Shown here: piece after piece, positions 25,865 through 36,260 of the stretch
Numbering within the stretch: position 1 is the first letter of the stretch
How the letters are laid out: every line of letters begins with the position of its first letter
DNA from: Thysanoteuthis rhombus
Taxonomy: Eukaryota > Mollusca > Cephalopoda > Oegopsida > Thysanoteuthidae
Assembly: GCA_963457665.1 (NCBI GenBank)
Contig: OY735222.1
Coordinates: 41,282,398-41,346,397, forward strand
Length of the DNA: 64,000 bases
Direction: 5' to 3'
The notes under the pieces: model-generated
What the model was told of the DNA's origin: nothing
Database searches by the model: none
What the model saw: only the letters and a program-made list of their open reading frames with translations
Program-made: the position numbers and the translations under genes

Positions 25865-26335
25865 CATTTACGAAATGGCAGCCAAATTGAAAATTTGGCA
25901 ACCATGATTAAAAGTGATTTAAAGTAAAGTGAACTAATTAGAAATACAGCCACTAAATTTGAAAAAAGACAACTCAATTAAAAACTACGACAACCAATTT
26001 TAAAATACTGCCACTAAATTTGAAAATACGCCAAGCAAATTAAAAAGGGCGAATTGGATTGTGGCGTAGATTTTTTTTATTTGTTTGCTGTACATTTTAA
26101 TTCGAGTGTCGTACTTTTTGAATTGCTCGTCGTACTTTTTAATTTATTTGCCGTACTTTTTAATTTGCTTGTTAAACTTTGAAATGTGTTCGTCCCGTTT
26201 TTCAATTTGCCTGCTGTAGGTTTCGATTGGGTTGCCGTTCCTTTGGAGTCGGTTTCTGTATTTTTCAATTTACTTACTTTGGTTTTTAATTTGCCCGTGA
26301 ATGACCCAAATGGCTGTCTCATGATCTTATAATTT
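25865..26335. repeat. 21-bp minisatellite with internal orientation switch
   Basis: Units of about 21 bp built on aaatttgaaaa..cgccaa.c run on the plus strand from 25875 to about 26055. From ~26072 to 26320 the same unit runs on the opposite strand (ttttaattt.cttgccgtac type). In the minus-strand reading the right half gives a degenerate seven-residue repeat of the KLKSTAN type. About 6 units lie left of the switch and 11 right. Coding is not supported: the frame has no start context, and the left half does not share it. Confidence 0.75.
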
Positions 26336-26346
26336 CTCATATTACT

Positions 26347-26351
26347 TTATT

Positions 26352-26398
<47 letters not shown>

Positions 26399-26399
26399 C
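26347..26399. repeat. (TTAT)n/(TTA)n microsatellite
   Basis: An ATTT run changes into about 14 ATT units. It adjoins the minisatellite. Confidence 0.95.
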
Positions 26400-26779
26400 T
26401 ATTCTTTCCATTCATTGTCCATCGTTGTTATTCTACCAGCAGTCTACAATCCCTTGATCCACCTAATCACTACACGTCATTTCAGTGAATTGAGCTGAGC
26501 TATCAGTTGCTGTGCAGGCGTCAGGACATTTAAAAGGAAGAACATATCTTGTGTTACCGTCTCCCACGTGAATTCGTGACTATTATTTATAGCTGAGAAG
26601 GCTTCGAATCTATGATTAAGTAAGTTCAGCCTGTACACCGTTTTCACCTTTAGATTACTCCTTACGTGATCCGTATGCAATATGTGAAATAAACTAAGAG
26701 GCAACAAGTACCCGAAGTGGCGTGACTTGCGTCACTTGCAACTATTTTACTCATAGTAAAGGCATTACTATAAAGATTA

Positions 26780-27172
26780 GACGGACTGTCTCAGCTGGAG
26801 TTCGAACTTTCCCAAGAGCACTTCCTTTGCATTTATTAGAAACAGTCAACCAGAACTGTCACCATAATTGTCGACATAAGTATCTTTCAGTATTTTTTTA
26901 AGATTTAAAGAATAATTTTGAACATTCACTCCTCATTATACCTGGAAAGAAGAACTTTTGAAAAATCCCCTCAAAGTAGGGTTTTACTGGTGGGGTCAGT
27001 TTGCAATGTACATTTATGCTGAATCGACCCATCTTTAATACCATCCGTATTTCTTTTTTAGGATTAAGTTATTCATTGATCACCTTTTTTCAATCTTTTC
27101 AACAGAGCACCCCTAACACAGTGTGTTGGCAAAATGACAGTTTCATTCGAGTGACTAACTATGACTGTTGTT
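26780..27172 (+). mobile_element. Family B, copy 6
   Basis: ttattagaaacagtcaacc, then a shortened middle, then ttatgctgaatcgacccatc, ttcattgatcacc, a gtgttggcaaaatgacag core and the tttcattcgagtgactaac tail. Confidence 0.6.
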
Positions 27173-27599
27173 GGATTTATTTGAATTGTTACCCTCATAC
27201 TTAAAGGCATTCTACATTGGTATCAATTTTTGCTTCGTACTGTGGAAGAATCATCAGCTATTCTAATTGCCAATTTATAAATATATATTGGACTTCACGT
27301 CTTGAAGGTTGAAATAATGGCCCTTGCTGGAGGAGTTGGCCGGAAAAATTTGCATGGCCATTTATTGGGGTCATTTTTCTCCCCCTCCCCCCGCTACTCA
27401 GAAAACTTGTGGCAAAACATAATTAGGTATGGAAATTACTCAAAAGGTCAATGTATACATACGCACATATATATGTTTTCATGCGTTTATGAGTGCATAT
27501 ATATATACACATGTATATTGGCATATACAGAGAGGGAGAAAGAGAAAAAGAGGGACATGTATATTTTCATAGCCATATATTGACATGAATATAGATATA

Positions 27600-27634
27600 C
27601 ATATATATGCACACACACACACACACACACACAA

Positions 27635-27693
<59 letters not shown>

Positions 27694-27694
27694 C
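27600..27694. repeat. (CA)n(TA)n(GA)n compound microsatellite
   Basis: CA run 27608-27633, TA run 27640-27672, GA run 27673-27693. Confidence 0.95.
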
Positions 27695-28003
27695 ATACAC
27701 CCAAATTATTCGTGTATATTAAGCATTCTTTCTGGTTTTTAAGTTTAAAACTTAGAGTTGCGTCTAATACACGAAAGCTAAATGTCAACCCTTTTCCAAG
27801 TCAAATCTGGGGCTATATTTGAGACAGCTTGGCTAAAAGTAGGTAATACCAATCGTCTAACTGATGTGTAATAAAGAGTACGAATCTCTAACCAAACATT
27901 GAAGTTGTTAAAATGTTATGTTCACATCGATATATGACACATTTCGGTCTGCTTCATTGCTGTCTGTTTACAAGACATAATAGTGAAGCTACAGACCTAA
28001 CAA

Positions 28004-28191
<188 letters not shown>

Positions 28192-28324
28192 CAACGTTCT
28201 GTACTTTCCTTTTCCTCTTACTTCCTGTTTTCTTCTCTTTCTTTCAATATTTCGGAATAGTTTCATTTTTCTTTAGTTGTTAGAACTGAATTTTCTCTCT
28301 ATTTCCCCAACTTTCTCACTTTCC

Positions 28325-28375
28325 ATTACACACACACACATCCACACACACATACACACAAATATATATATATTC

Positions 28376-28437
<62 letters not shown>

Positions 28438-28445
28438 GTATACAC
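28325..28445. repeat. (CA)n(TA)n(CA)n(TA)n microsatellite
   Basis: Alternating CA and TA blocks directly left of the family A palindromic pair. Confidence 0.9.
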
Positions 28446-28466
28446 AAACATCTGCATAAGAAATAT

Positions 28467-28640
28467 GTTTAATGTTTAAAGCTGTAAAACGGTCTAGACT
28501 TAATATATGTATATAGTCTCGAAGGCTTTACGGCTTTAAACATCAAATACATGAAAAAAAACCTTTTTCCCAGAAATTTATGTCATTTGAATCAGATATT
28601 TTTCAATATCTGTTAATGTGATTTATGTAATTTCCTGTTT
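28467..28640. mobile_element. Family A ends in head-to-head palindrome, plus truncated copy 3
   Basis: The end sequence of family A appears on the plus strand at 28473-28500 (tgtttaaagctgtaaaacgg) and inverted at 28517-28541 (gaaggctttacggctttaaa), with about 16 bp of TA-like spacer between. The minus-oriented copy continues through the ttgaatcagatatttttcaa and gttaatgtgatttatgtaat blocks, then is cut by a TA/CA array at 28642. Confidence 0.65.
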
Positions 28641-28641
28641 T

Positions 28642-28650
28642 ATATATACA

Positions 28651-28699
<49 letters not shown>

Positions 28700-28728
28700 G
28701 TATATAAACGTGTGCGTGTGTATGCATG
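28642..28728. repeat. (TA)(CA)(CG)(CA)(TA)(TG) compound microsatellite
   Basis: Includes a short CGCGCG block inside the CA run. Confidence 0.9.
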
Positions 28729-29425
28729 TGCTCATCTGTACGTATTCTCTTTCCTTCTTCCTCCTTTCCTTTCTTTCTCCCTTTCTCATCATTACTTTCT
28801 TCCTTTTGTGTCTATGAATTCATTCACCCCCCCTTTCGCCTTGCCCTTGATTTTCTGCCAACAAAAACTCCAATGATTTTCTCTCCTTCCTCTTTTCCCC
28901 CCTCCCTTTCCATTCTTTCTGCTGTTCAATCTTGTCGTTTCACACTGAACAAAGTAAGATCAATATACCATGAAGTCCGGCATCTTTAATAAGGTCATTT
29001 CACGGAGAAGAGATGAAGTTTCTGCAGTCATACACTTCAAGGTTACTCAGAGCTGCCCACGATAACCTCGATTACATCGATGGGTCGGTTGAACAGCTCA
29101 CTAAAAAATATGACTGATAGATGAAATTTTTGAGGTTTGGTTGAACTCACAAACTATCTGTGAGTCTTTCCGTCTTTGTGATATGTGAATGTATTGGCAT
29201 GCTTGTGTGTGTTCGATAGCGTGGCTTGAACACATATAGCACTTGCTAATGTTAGATGTAGTCCAATCAAGAGAAGGCGTGTTCAGGTCACAGAGATTTA
29301 AGTATACGTTCAAGGATATGTTGAATGTTTTTGCTAATGAGAGCATATAGTAAAAGATATTCAACTAAGTTGGTCAATTGGTCGGTGATTTGACATCCAG
29401 ACATCTTGCAGTCGGCAGTCAATAG
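28729..29425. other. Unannotated DNA, pyrimidine-rich at left
   Basis: 28740-28930 is CT-rich on the plus strand and could be an old polypyrimidine satellite fragment like those at 33.0-34.1 kb. No gene recognised. Confidence 0.4.
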
Positions 29426-29427
29426 CC

Positions 29428-29450
29428 AGTGTGTGTGTGTGTGAGGGAGA

Positions 29451-29495
<45 letters not shown>
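29428..29495. repeat. (TG)n-(GA)n microsatellite
   Basis: TGTGTG run, then about 20 GA units. Confidence 0.9.
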
Positions 29496-29499
<4 letters not shown>

Positions 29500-31160
29500 A
29501 TCAGACAGTTCCAGGTTAGCGTCAACGACAGCAGAGTCGCATTTCATTTGGCTTTATCAGCCGTTCGGCGTCCTAACGATTCGACTGAAAAAAAAATCTC
29601 ATCCCTCGCTCAATCTCTTATTCTCTATCTTGTCTAAAACTGTAAGTGAAGCAAGAAACAACAACCAAATAAATAGATGCGGATATTTGAGTTGTATTTA
29701 GGTGATCCCACCAATCAGATGATGAAGCATTGGTACAACTTAATCCCCATGAGAAAGAAAAATCATATCTATAAAGATTTTCCCTCTATCCAAAAATAGA
29801 AGCCTCTTGTGGACCAAAATAGCGTGACTTGAAGGAACAATTACCATTACTCTGCAAGGGGGAATCGTTTGAGCTTCATCAAACCAAAACAATGGCCAGG
29901 GTGGTATGTCAAGCTGAGTTAACAGAAGTTTTTGCGATAGATGGATGGCACAGGTCACTGGAATGCAGGAGAGAAATAAAGAGGGTGTGCGCTGTCTCTA
30001 TAATGGCTCCTATTGAAACAAAAGCTGTGTGCCATTCAGAGTCAGATTAGATTAGGCCAAAGGCCTTTGATCTGGTACTTTGACTATGACTATTACTTTT
30101 AATGTACTTTGTGCACTCAGGTGATGTTGGTAACACACTTGCGTGGAATCTTCTGTTAGTTAGAAGCTGGTCAAAACTATTCTCAAAGGTTTGGAGTGTA
30201 CCCACCTGAAACCAGGAGTCTGTTCAATGAGTTTAACATGCAACACAGATTCTTCTTTCAAGTTCTCCATTAATTTTCTTCCGGGCTCTTTTGTAGAGAA
30301 TTCCATATCATTTTCTATTAATGGATTGCTTGCAAAAAAAGTCTGTCTTCTATAGAATTTGCGTTTCTATCTAAATTCATTTATTTGAACTGTGGAAAAA
30401 AATTAATTATGAAGAAATACCGTCTGGTTTTAAATCGTTTTTTTTTGTAGTTCAAATACATAACCCCGAGATGCGCTTTTGCTCTCCCAAACAAGGGGAC
30501 TGCCTACGTTATATGATCTGTGGATGTATTTGTATGTCTCTTCCATATCTCCCTGTCCTTCCCGTACTGCACGCTCGATATTTTCTTAAAAAAAAAAAAA
30601 ACTAAAACATATACTCGATGGAAGAGTCCATTGAGTAAATTAGTTCTAGCAGAAAATTTGTACCTTCACTTTGAAAAGTCAATGGGCACGGACAGAGACC
30701 CAAGAGAACCACACGGTTCATTATACCAGCAGATCTAATAGCAATGAGAGCCAAGAATGTTACAAGTCACAGAAGGAAAAGAATACATCCAAATTGAGTT
30801 TATACTTTACTGTAAAGGAAGGCGAGAATCTCGCGTGACTTTGTATATTTTCTTTGTCTCCAATATCTGCTCTGTCCTCGTTGATCCATCATCTAGTGTT
30901 AACAGGATAATCACAGTTAAGTAGAACGTCGTCGTCTCGCTTCTTGTAACCGTATATAAGTATGAATATAGTGCCTATCAGGAAATATCAAAGATTAGCG
31001 CATATAGAGGATCTACAGTTATATAACATCTCCATATAATATGATTTTGTTATACTTAGAACCTAGATATTAGGAATATATTTGGAATCTGTATCTTATA
31101 TTTGTAATCCTGCAGATAGGACGATTAGTAAGGCTTTAGCATATGACATTATCTAGGCTA
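29500..31160. other. Unannotated DNA
   Basis: Several short plus-strand frames occur (29829-30050, 30520-30738), but none shows a domain, codon pattern or splice context that would support a gene. Confidence 0.45.
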
Positions 31161-31164
31161 CTGA

Positions 31165-31440
31165 TCACCATGACTTGATGGTAGAGTACTCGCCTCCGGT
31201 CTGGTGGTCCGTGTATTATTGGGCTATATCAAACACTTTCAAAATGGTACTCAATACCTCTGCGCTGAGCACTCAGTACGAGGACAAGGACTGAGGATCC
31301 TCTCTCAGGGGATATTCGGTTATAACCAAATCATGTTGGATACACAAGTTCTTGTAAGATCATCGAAGTAAATTAACGTCGAACAGGGTCAGTATCTAGA
31401 TGAGTGACCGCTGGGAAATACTACATGTAATAAACAGAAC
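31165..31440 (+). mobile_element. Composite SINE: tRNA-like head, linker, 5S-rRNA-like module
   Basis: 31168-31225 is tRNA-like (tgatggtagagtactcgcct, an A-box-like start). A linker contains ctttcaaaatggt, tcaatacctctgcgctga and gctgagcactcag. Then 31316-31432 resembles 5S rRNA: ggttataaccaaatcat, cttgtaagatcatcgaagt, and gtcagtatctagatgagtga followed by ccgctgggaaatac. The same three-part order occurs at 43750-44012. It is degenerate, so it is an inactive copy. Confidence 0.7.
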
Positions 31441-31966
31441 ACGAAGCTTCGGCAGGCCTAGCAAACAGGAAATGGGTATTTCTGACAAATGCCTGTGTGT
31501 ACCCGACCCTGCGATTAGGGTATGAAGGATTTACGATTTACTCGTAATCTTTATCACTTCATTTATTAATGCTAACTGTTTTACCTCACTCAGCTACTTG
31601 ATGTATCGATCATTTTATTTGTCATCTCACAGTCTTTTGGGCACGATATTTTGAAAGAAAATTTTTGTGTTTTGAAGGATCAGTTATTTTCTTCTGTAGC
31701 TTGGTGATGAGAATAAACAATTGGGTTTTGGAAAAAAGAAAAAAACGTCCTTTTTTTATTGAATTGCATCATAGGAAACGAAAATGCATGAATCTCGTGT
31801 ACGAACGTGACGGCGTGACCTTGTCCAAAGAGAAAAAAAAGGGCAGCGGGATCTGTAGTTTACTGAAATACTTCAAGGATTTATTAGACAAAATGGAGCA
31901 GGTTTGGCAGTGCCAGCCAAAATCAATCTGACAGGCGTGGGATATTGATATGATATTGTATTTAGC

Positions 31967-32088
<122 letters not shown>

Positions 32089-32270
32089 TTCTCCAAAGGA
32101 TAGGCTCTTACTTGCAAGCAATATATAACTAGGAATGACATAAAATCCACCACGTAAGTCTCTGGAAGAATATGGATGAATGACTAAAAGAAGAATTGGT
32201 ATTAGGGTAGAATTTGGAACAAAGTACAAAGAAAATAACAACTCGTTCAATCTTCCGAGAGGAATTGAAG

Positions 32271-32311
<41 letters not shown>

Positions 32312-32356
32312 CATTATTATTATTATCATTATTATTATTATTATTGTTATTATTAT
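32271..32356. repeat. (ATT)n microsatellite
   Basis: About 27 ATT units with ATC/ATG interruptions. It abuts the left side of family C copy 1. Poly-Tyr and poly-Ile frames are artefacts. Confidence 0.95.
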
Positions 32357-32750
32357 CTACACATAAAAGTAAGTAAAACTCATCATCACAGTGAATGATT
32401 GAACAACCGTGACGCCAAAATTCGAAGACATGTAAAATTACATCGATGAATGAGTATGGTCAGGAAAATTTATGACATCACTGAGGTTTTCCATTGGATA
32501 ACATTCAAAATGGATAGAGGAAACAAAAACATCAAGAAACATTCGAATCCGTCAAAACGAGGCTCAAAAAAGGTAAAAAAAACCCCAACATTTTTCCCCA
32601 AAATCAAAAAAATTCTTTTTTAGATGAGGTCTTGGATGGTACTGGTGCAAATTTACATATACGTAGAAAAAACAGTATGGCCAGGACAACTGGAACACAC
32701 AAACAATAAACAAATACGCGCACATAAAAGTGCCAGTCATATTCCTATCT
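32357..32750 (+). mobile_element. Interspersed repeat family C, copy 1
   Basis: Shared blocks with 46470-46870 and 37555-37705: gattgaacaaccgtgacgcc, ttacatcgatgaatgagtat, ttatgacatcact, gttttccattgga, then gtatggccaggaca and the gaacacacaaacaataaaca end. It is non-coding and its class is unknown. Confidence 0.6.
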
Positions 32751-33004
32751 AAACTCGATATTCTTCATAATGTACGTTTATTCATTTTGAGTATGCTATT
32801 GGTGAGGATCTTTAAACATTTCATTGCCAGTTTTGCAGTGGGTATGGTCGGCAGGGCTAGCCTACTTACCCTTACTCGATGGCCAAGTGCACATGTTGGT
32901 GGCAGTATTTGTAAGCATAACACAAAATCGAAACGAATACATTTTAAATATCAGTATTGTTCATTCTTTCACATTCCATCTTATTCAATCAATCCTAAAT
33001 TTTC

Positions 33005-34140
33005 CCTTTCTCTTTATTTTTGACTTACTCCATCTAAAGACCATCATCTCCGCCCATTTCCCCTAACCCCTCCCCTTCACATCCATATCCCTCCTTTTTT
33101 ATTTGAACTCTCTCTCTCTTTCCCTTTCTCTCTCTCTTTGTATCTGACTTTCTACATCCAAAGACGATTCTCCGTAGCATTCTCCTCTCCCTCTCTTCCT
33201 TCACTTCTCTTTCCTTCCTCTGTATTTATTTCTCAACTTTCATCCTCTCATCGAAACACCTATTTCTGCCTACTATCTTGTTCCTCTCTCCCTTCACTTT
33301 CCTGTCTCTCCTCTCTGTGCAATTCTCTGCTACGTCTTTCTTTGACTTTCCCTTTCTAACGACTTTTCTCTGCCTATTATTCCTTAGCCTCATCTTCTCC
33401 CTCTCTCCCTTCACATTCTTTTTGTTCCTCTATATCTACTTCTCATTTCCCCCTTTTTCTTTATTTCTGACTTTTTCCATCTAAAAACCTTCATCTTTGC
33501 CTATTCTTTCTTAACCTTCTCCTCTTCATCTTTCATTTGCTTCTTCTGTATTTATTTCTCGAATTTCTCTTTCCCTCTTTATTTCTTTCTCCATCGGAAG
33601 ACCTTCATCTCTGCTTCTTCCCCACCCCCAACTATCTCATCTTTCTCTCTCATTTTGTTTTCCTCTACTTCTTTTAATTTTTTCCCTCTCACCTCCCCCT
33701 CACTATTTATCTATGACCTTCTCCATCTAAAAACCTTTTTCTCCACCTATTCCTCTCCAGCTTTCTCCTCTTCTACTTTCCTTTGCCTCTTTCGTATTTA
33801 TTTCTCAACTTCCTCCCTTCTTATTTATTTATGACTTTCTCCCTCTAAAGATCTTTATCTCTGACTATTGCCCCCTTGCCTTCTCTTCTCACTCTCACCC
33901 TTTCACTTTCCGCTCTCTCTGTTCTATTCATCACTCAACTTTCACCGTCTCTATGCATTTCTGACTTTCTCTACTAGAAAACTATTCCTATTCCTCCCTA
34001 GCCTCTGCTCTTTCTTTTTTTCTTTCTCTTTACATTCTGTCCTTTCTATTTAATTCCGAAATTTCACCCTCACTCTCTTTACTTCTGACTTTCTCCTTCT
34101 AAAGACCTTTATCTCCACCCATTCTTCCTTTGCCTTAAAT
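33005..34140 (+). repeat. Polypyrimidine satellite, ~120-bp degenerate unit, ~9-10 copies
   Basis: A repeating order is visible: tttatttctgactttctcca, tctaaagaccttcatctctg, cctattcttccttagcctt, ctcctcttc, ttt.cttcctctgtatttat, ttctcaactttc. Anchor copies of the gactttctccatctaaa block occur near 33020, 33147, 33345, 33470, 33585, 33715, 33830, 33962 and 34088. Plus-strand purine content is very low throughout. Ser/Leu/Phe-rich frames are by-products. Confidence 0.75.
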
Positions 34141-34196
34141 GCAGAATCTACTCTATTATTTCCGATATAGATAATTCAAATCATACGATCTCGTCT

Positions 34197-34330
34197 GAGC
34201 ATGCGCACACATAAGTCAGTGAAATTCTACATTGTCCAGAATCATGGCCGCCCGTGAAAACGATAGAAGACGAAGGAGAAACGAACGTTATCTTTGTTCC
34301 ACCATCTTTTCCCACCTTCTTCGATAAGTC
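34197..34330 (+). promoter_or_regulatory. Weak promoter-like stretch with short ORF
   Basis: gagcatgcgcac (34197-34208) resembles one NRF1 half-palindrome. About 35 bp further on, atcatggccgcc (34241-34252) gives a YY1/Kozak-like context for a 27-codon frame (34244-34327) starting MAARENDRRRRRNERY. The area is less AT-rich than anything for kilobases around it. No TATA box or donor site supports it. This is inference from motifs only. Confidence 0.25.
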
Positions 34331-34367
34331 TAAGTGGGTCGCATTTGTAGCCGGAGCGCGGGCTTAC

Positions 34368-34503
34368 TCGAGAATTACATCGGATGACTGATCCATTATA
34401 GCTGCTAAAGTGTTCTTGAGATTGTGGAGAGACAGAGACGGTGACGGGTGGGTCGGTGTCAGGGCTGGGCTTTTCAGGGCGCCTGTCCACCGTTGGCTAA
34501 TGA
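34368..34503 (-). CDS. Candidate internal coding exon, unknown product
   Basis: On the minus strand a pyrimidine-containing acceptor (gttgcctgtgggtcag) ends at 34504. A good donor (CGA/GTAAGC) begins at 34367. Between them, only one frame is fully open. It gives 44 codons and includes KSPALTPTHPSPSLSLHNLK and LAAIMDQSSDVIL, a Ser/Pro-rich then helical composition with no recognised domain. Introns would be phase 1 on the left and phase 2 on the right. It lies in the GC-richer island between two polypyrimidine satellites. It is on the same strand as the exon at 40251-40476, but the phases do not join directly, so it would need an intervening exon or belong to another transcript. No codon bias test was possible. 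Confidence 0.3.
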
Positions 34504-34839
34504 CTGACCCACAGGCAACATGGGATACGTGATAGTGTTACAATCACCCTCCCCAGGAGAAATGGAACTGGACCATCGGTCTTGACGCTTGGAGGTGGAT
34601 ACCAAATACCTGCCGATACCCCACTAACACTCTGCTAAGCAACTGTAATCCGTTTTCCGCCGAAAATCTCCCGTAACCATTAAATTTGCAAATTGCTGAT
34701 ATGAATGAGGAATTTCCACCGTGGCTATAAGCGGTAATTTCACCTGGAGGGGATGTTGAAGGCATTTGAGTGTTGTTAATGTCTCGGTCAATCGATTTGA
34801 CTCTCCTGTTTCTCTTTCACCTTCACTTCTCTAGATGCT

Positions 34840-34960
34840 ACGGCCAAACCTTATTTGATAAACTGTTTCTCGAACGATCACTGAAGTTAAGCAAAGGAGA
34901 GCTCAGTCAGTAGATGGATAAGTGACCAACTGGATACACCTGGTGCTGGAAGCAGTTGAG
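34840..34960 (+). mobile_element. 5S-rRNA-like repeat (SINE fragment or retrocopy)
   Basis: The order follows animal 5S rRNA throughout: gctacggcca (34847), ctcgaacgatcactgaagtt, aagcaaaggagagctcagtc, agtagatggataagtgacca, then ctggatacacctggtgctgg. It is clearly 5S-derived but diverged (for example in the early loop), so it is not a functional 5S gene. No tRNA-like head or linker is visible upstream, unlike the copies at 31165 and 43750. Confidence 0.75.
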
Positions 34961-35189
34961 GCCTCACCATGGTGCCCCTGTTAATCCTCAAAGACGGAGA
35001 GCAATTTCTGTACAAGGTTCAATAACGAAAACCAAAGGCCAATCCTCCCCGAACCCTCTGTGTACGAGCGACAAAAATGATGATCCTCCTCTCATAGACC
35101 GTCTTCCCTGTGCTCCTTTTCATACTTCCCTTTGTTCATTTTTCTTCCATTAAAAAAAAAAATCTCCCCTAATTTCTATCTGGTAACAT

Positions 35190-35590
35190 TGTCATCTTAG
35201 TTTTTTTAATAGATTCTACGATATCTTTAACTCCTGTTTTTTTTTTAATTTTTGAAAAAATGTCATACAGTACTGTCTTCTGATCTCTCCATGCGATGTT
35301 CAGCGCGAATCTTTTGGAGAACATTGCGTGCTTCGTAGTTTGTGAGTCAATCTTCTGATAAAGTTCCTTCTTTTTAAAATCAATAGGATATTTCTGTTTG
35401 TGAATGTTGAGCCTGATCTACCGAAAGCCTGTAAAACTAGGGTAATTCGTTGTTTTATGGAAATTCCTTCCATCAATAGATATGGTCGTCAACTATTTTC
35501 AGTTCTGATTTTTCGATTCCGGTCGTTAGGTCTTCGTCTTCAACATATTTGTCACACATGATAATTGTTTCAATGAAGAGTTTCAAGAAT
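35190..35590 (-). mobile_element. RTE-type retrotransposon fragment (RT region)
   Basis: Parallel to 48240-48560 when both are read on the same strand. Shared order: a tagattctacgat block, tctccatgcgatgttcagcg, gcgaatcttttgga, cttctttttaa.at.aa, ttgagc.tg.tctacc and ggtaattc. It represents minus-strand coding sequence upstream of the 3' end seen elsewhere. It is highly degraded. Confidence 0.5.
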
Positions 35591-35767
35591 TTCGGACGAA
35601 CGCTAGACAAGAGAGCATATGTGAAATTGTGACTGATAGCAAATAAGATTTCTTCACAATTTACACAGGCTCAAGAGATACTAGTCCTGCGATGATCGCG
35701 ATAGAGGGATCTTGAAAACACTGGGGAAGATGCAATGAGGGGCGTAAGAAGGCTCATGATTATGATG

Positions 35768-36260
35768 ATTTGCATCCCTCTCTTTGACTACCCTTTCCCT
35801 ACTAAAGCCAAATTAGTGCTGTTTTCTTTTTCAATTTTTTTTCCTTAAAAATTCTCCTCCTTTTCCAGACTTTATATCCTTTCTCCCACGGATAGACTTC
35901 ACTTTCCCTGTATTTCTCTCTTTTTTTCGTCTTTCCACTTATTTGCATCTCCCTTTTCGAGTACCCTTTCCCTACAATAGCCAAATCAGCGCTCTCTTTC
36001 TCTCTCTGTTATTCATCTTTGTCTCTCCTATTTTACTCCAACGCTCTATATCCCTTTCCCTTCTCTTCTCTTTCTTCTTTTTTTTCTCCCTGATTGTATC
36101 AGACTCTTCGAACTCTCTTCCCATACGACGGACGAATCAGTGTTTTCTTTTTCTTTTTTGTCCTCTTTTTCATCTTGTCTACCATCCAGATTTTCTTCAT
36201 GTTTCTTCTCTAACCCTCTTTAACCCTTTTCTTTTTGTTTTACTCTCTCATTCTGCTTGG
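35768..36260 (+). repeat. Second polypyrimidine satellite, ~170-bp unit, about 3 copies
   Basis: Unit starts at 35769 (atttgcatccctctctttga), 35940 (atttgcatctcccttttcga) and near 36090 (more diverged, gactcttcgaactctcttcc). The units share accctttccctac followed by aa.agccaaat.ag.gct. It is distinct from the 33.0-34.1 kb satellite, but both are pyrimidine-rich on the plus strand. Confidence 0.65.

Noticed and set aside
26077-26340. Lys/Ser/Thr-rich heptapeptide-repeat protein on the minus strand
   Set aside because: The frame is a by-product of a 21-bp minisatellite, it has no counterpart in the inverted left half, and it lacks promoter or splice signals.
33138-34053. Ser/Leu/Phe-rich open frames, considered as secreted or membrane proteins
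   Set aside because: They are readings of the polypyrimidine satellite, and their frames shift between units.
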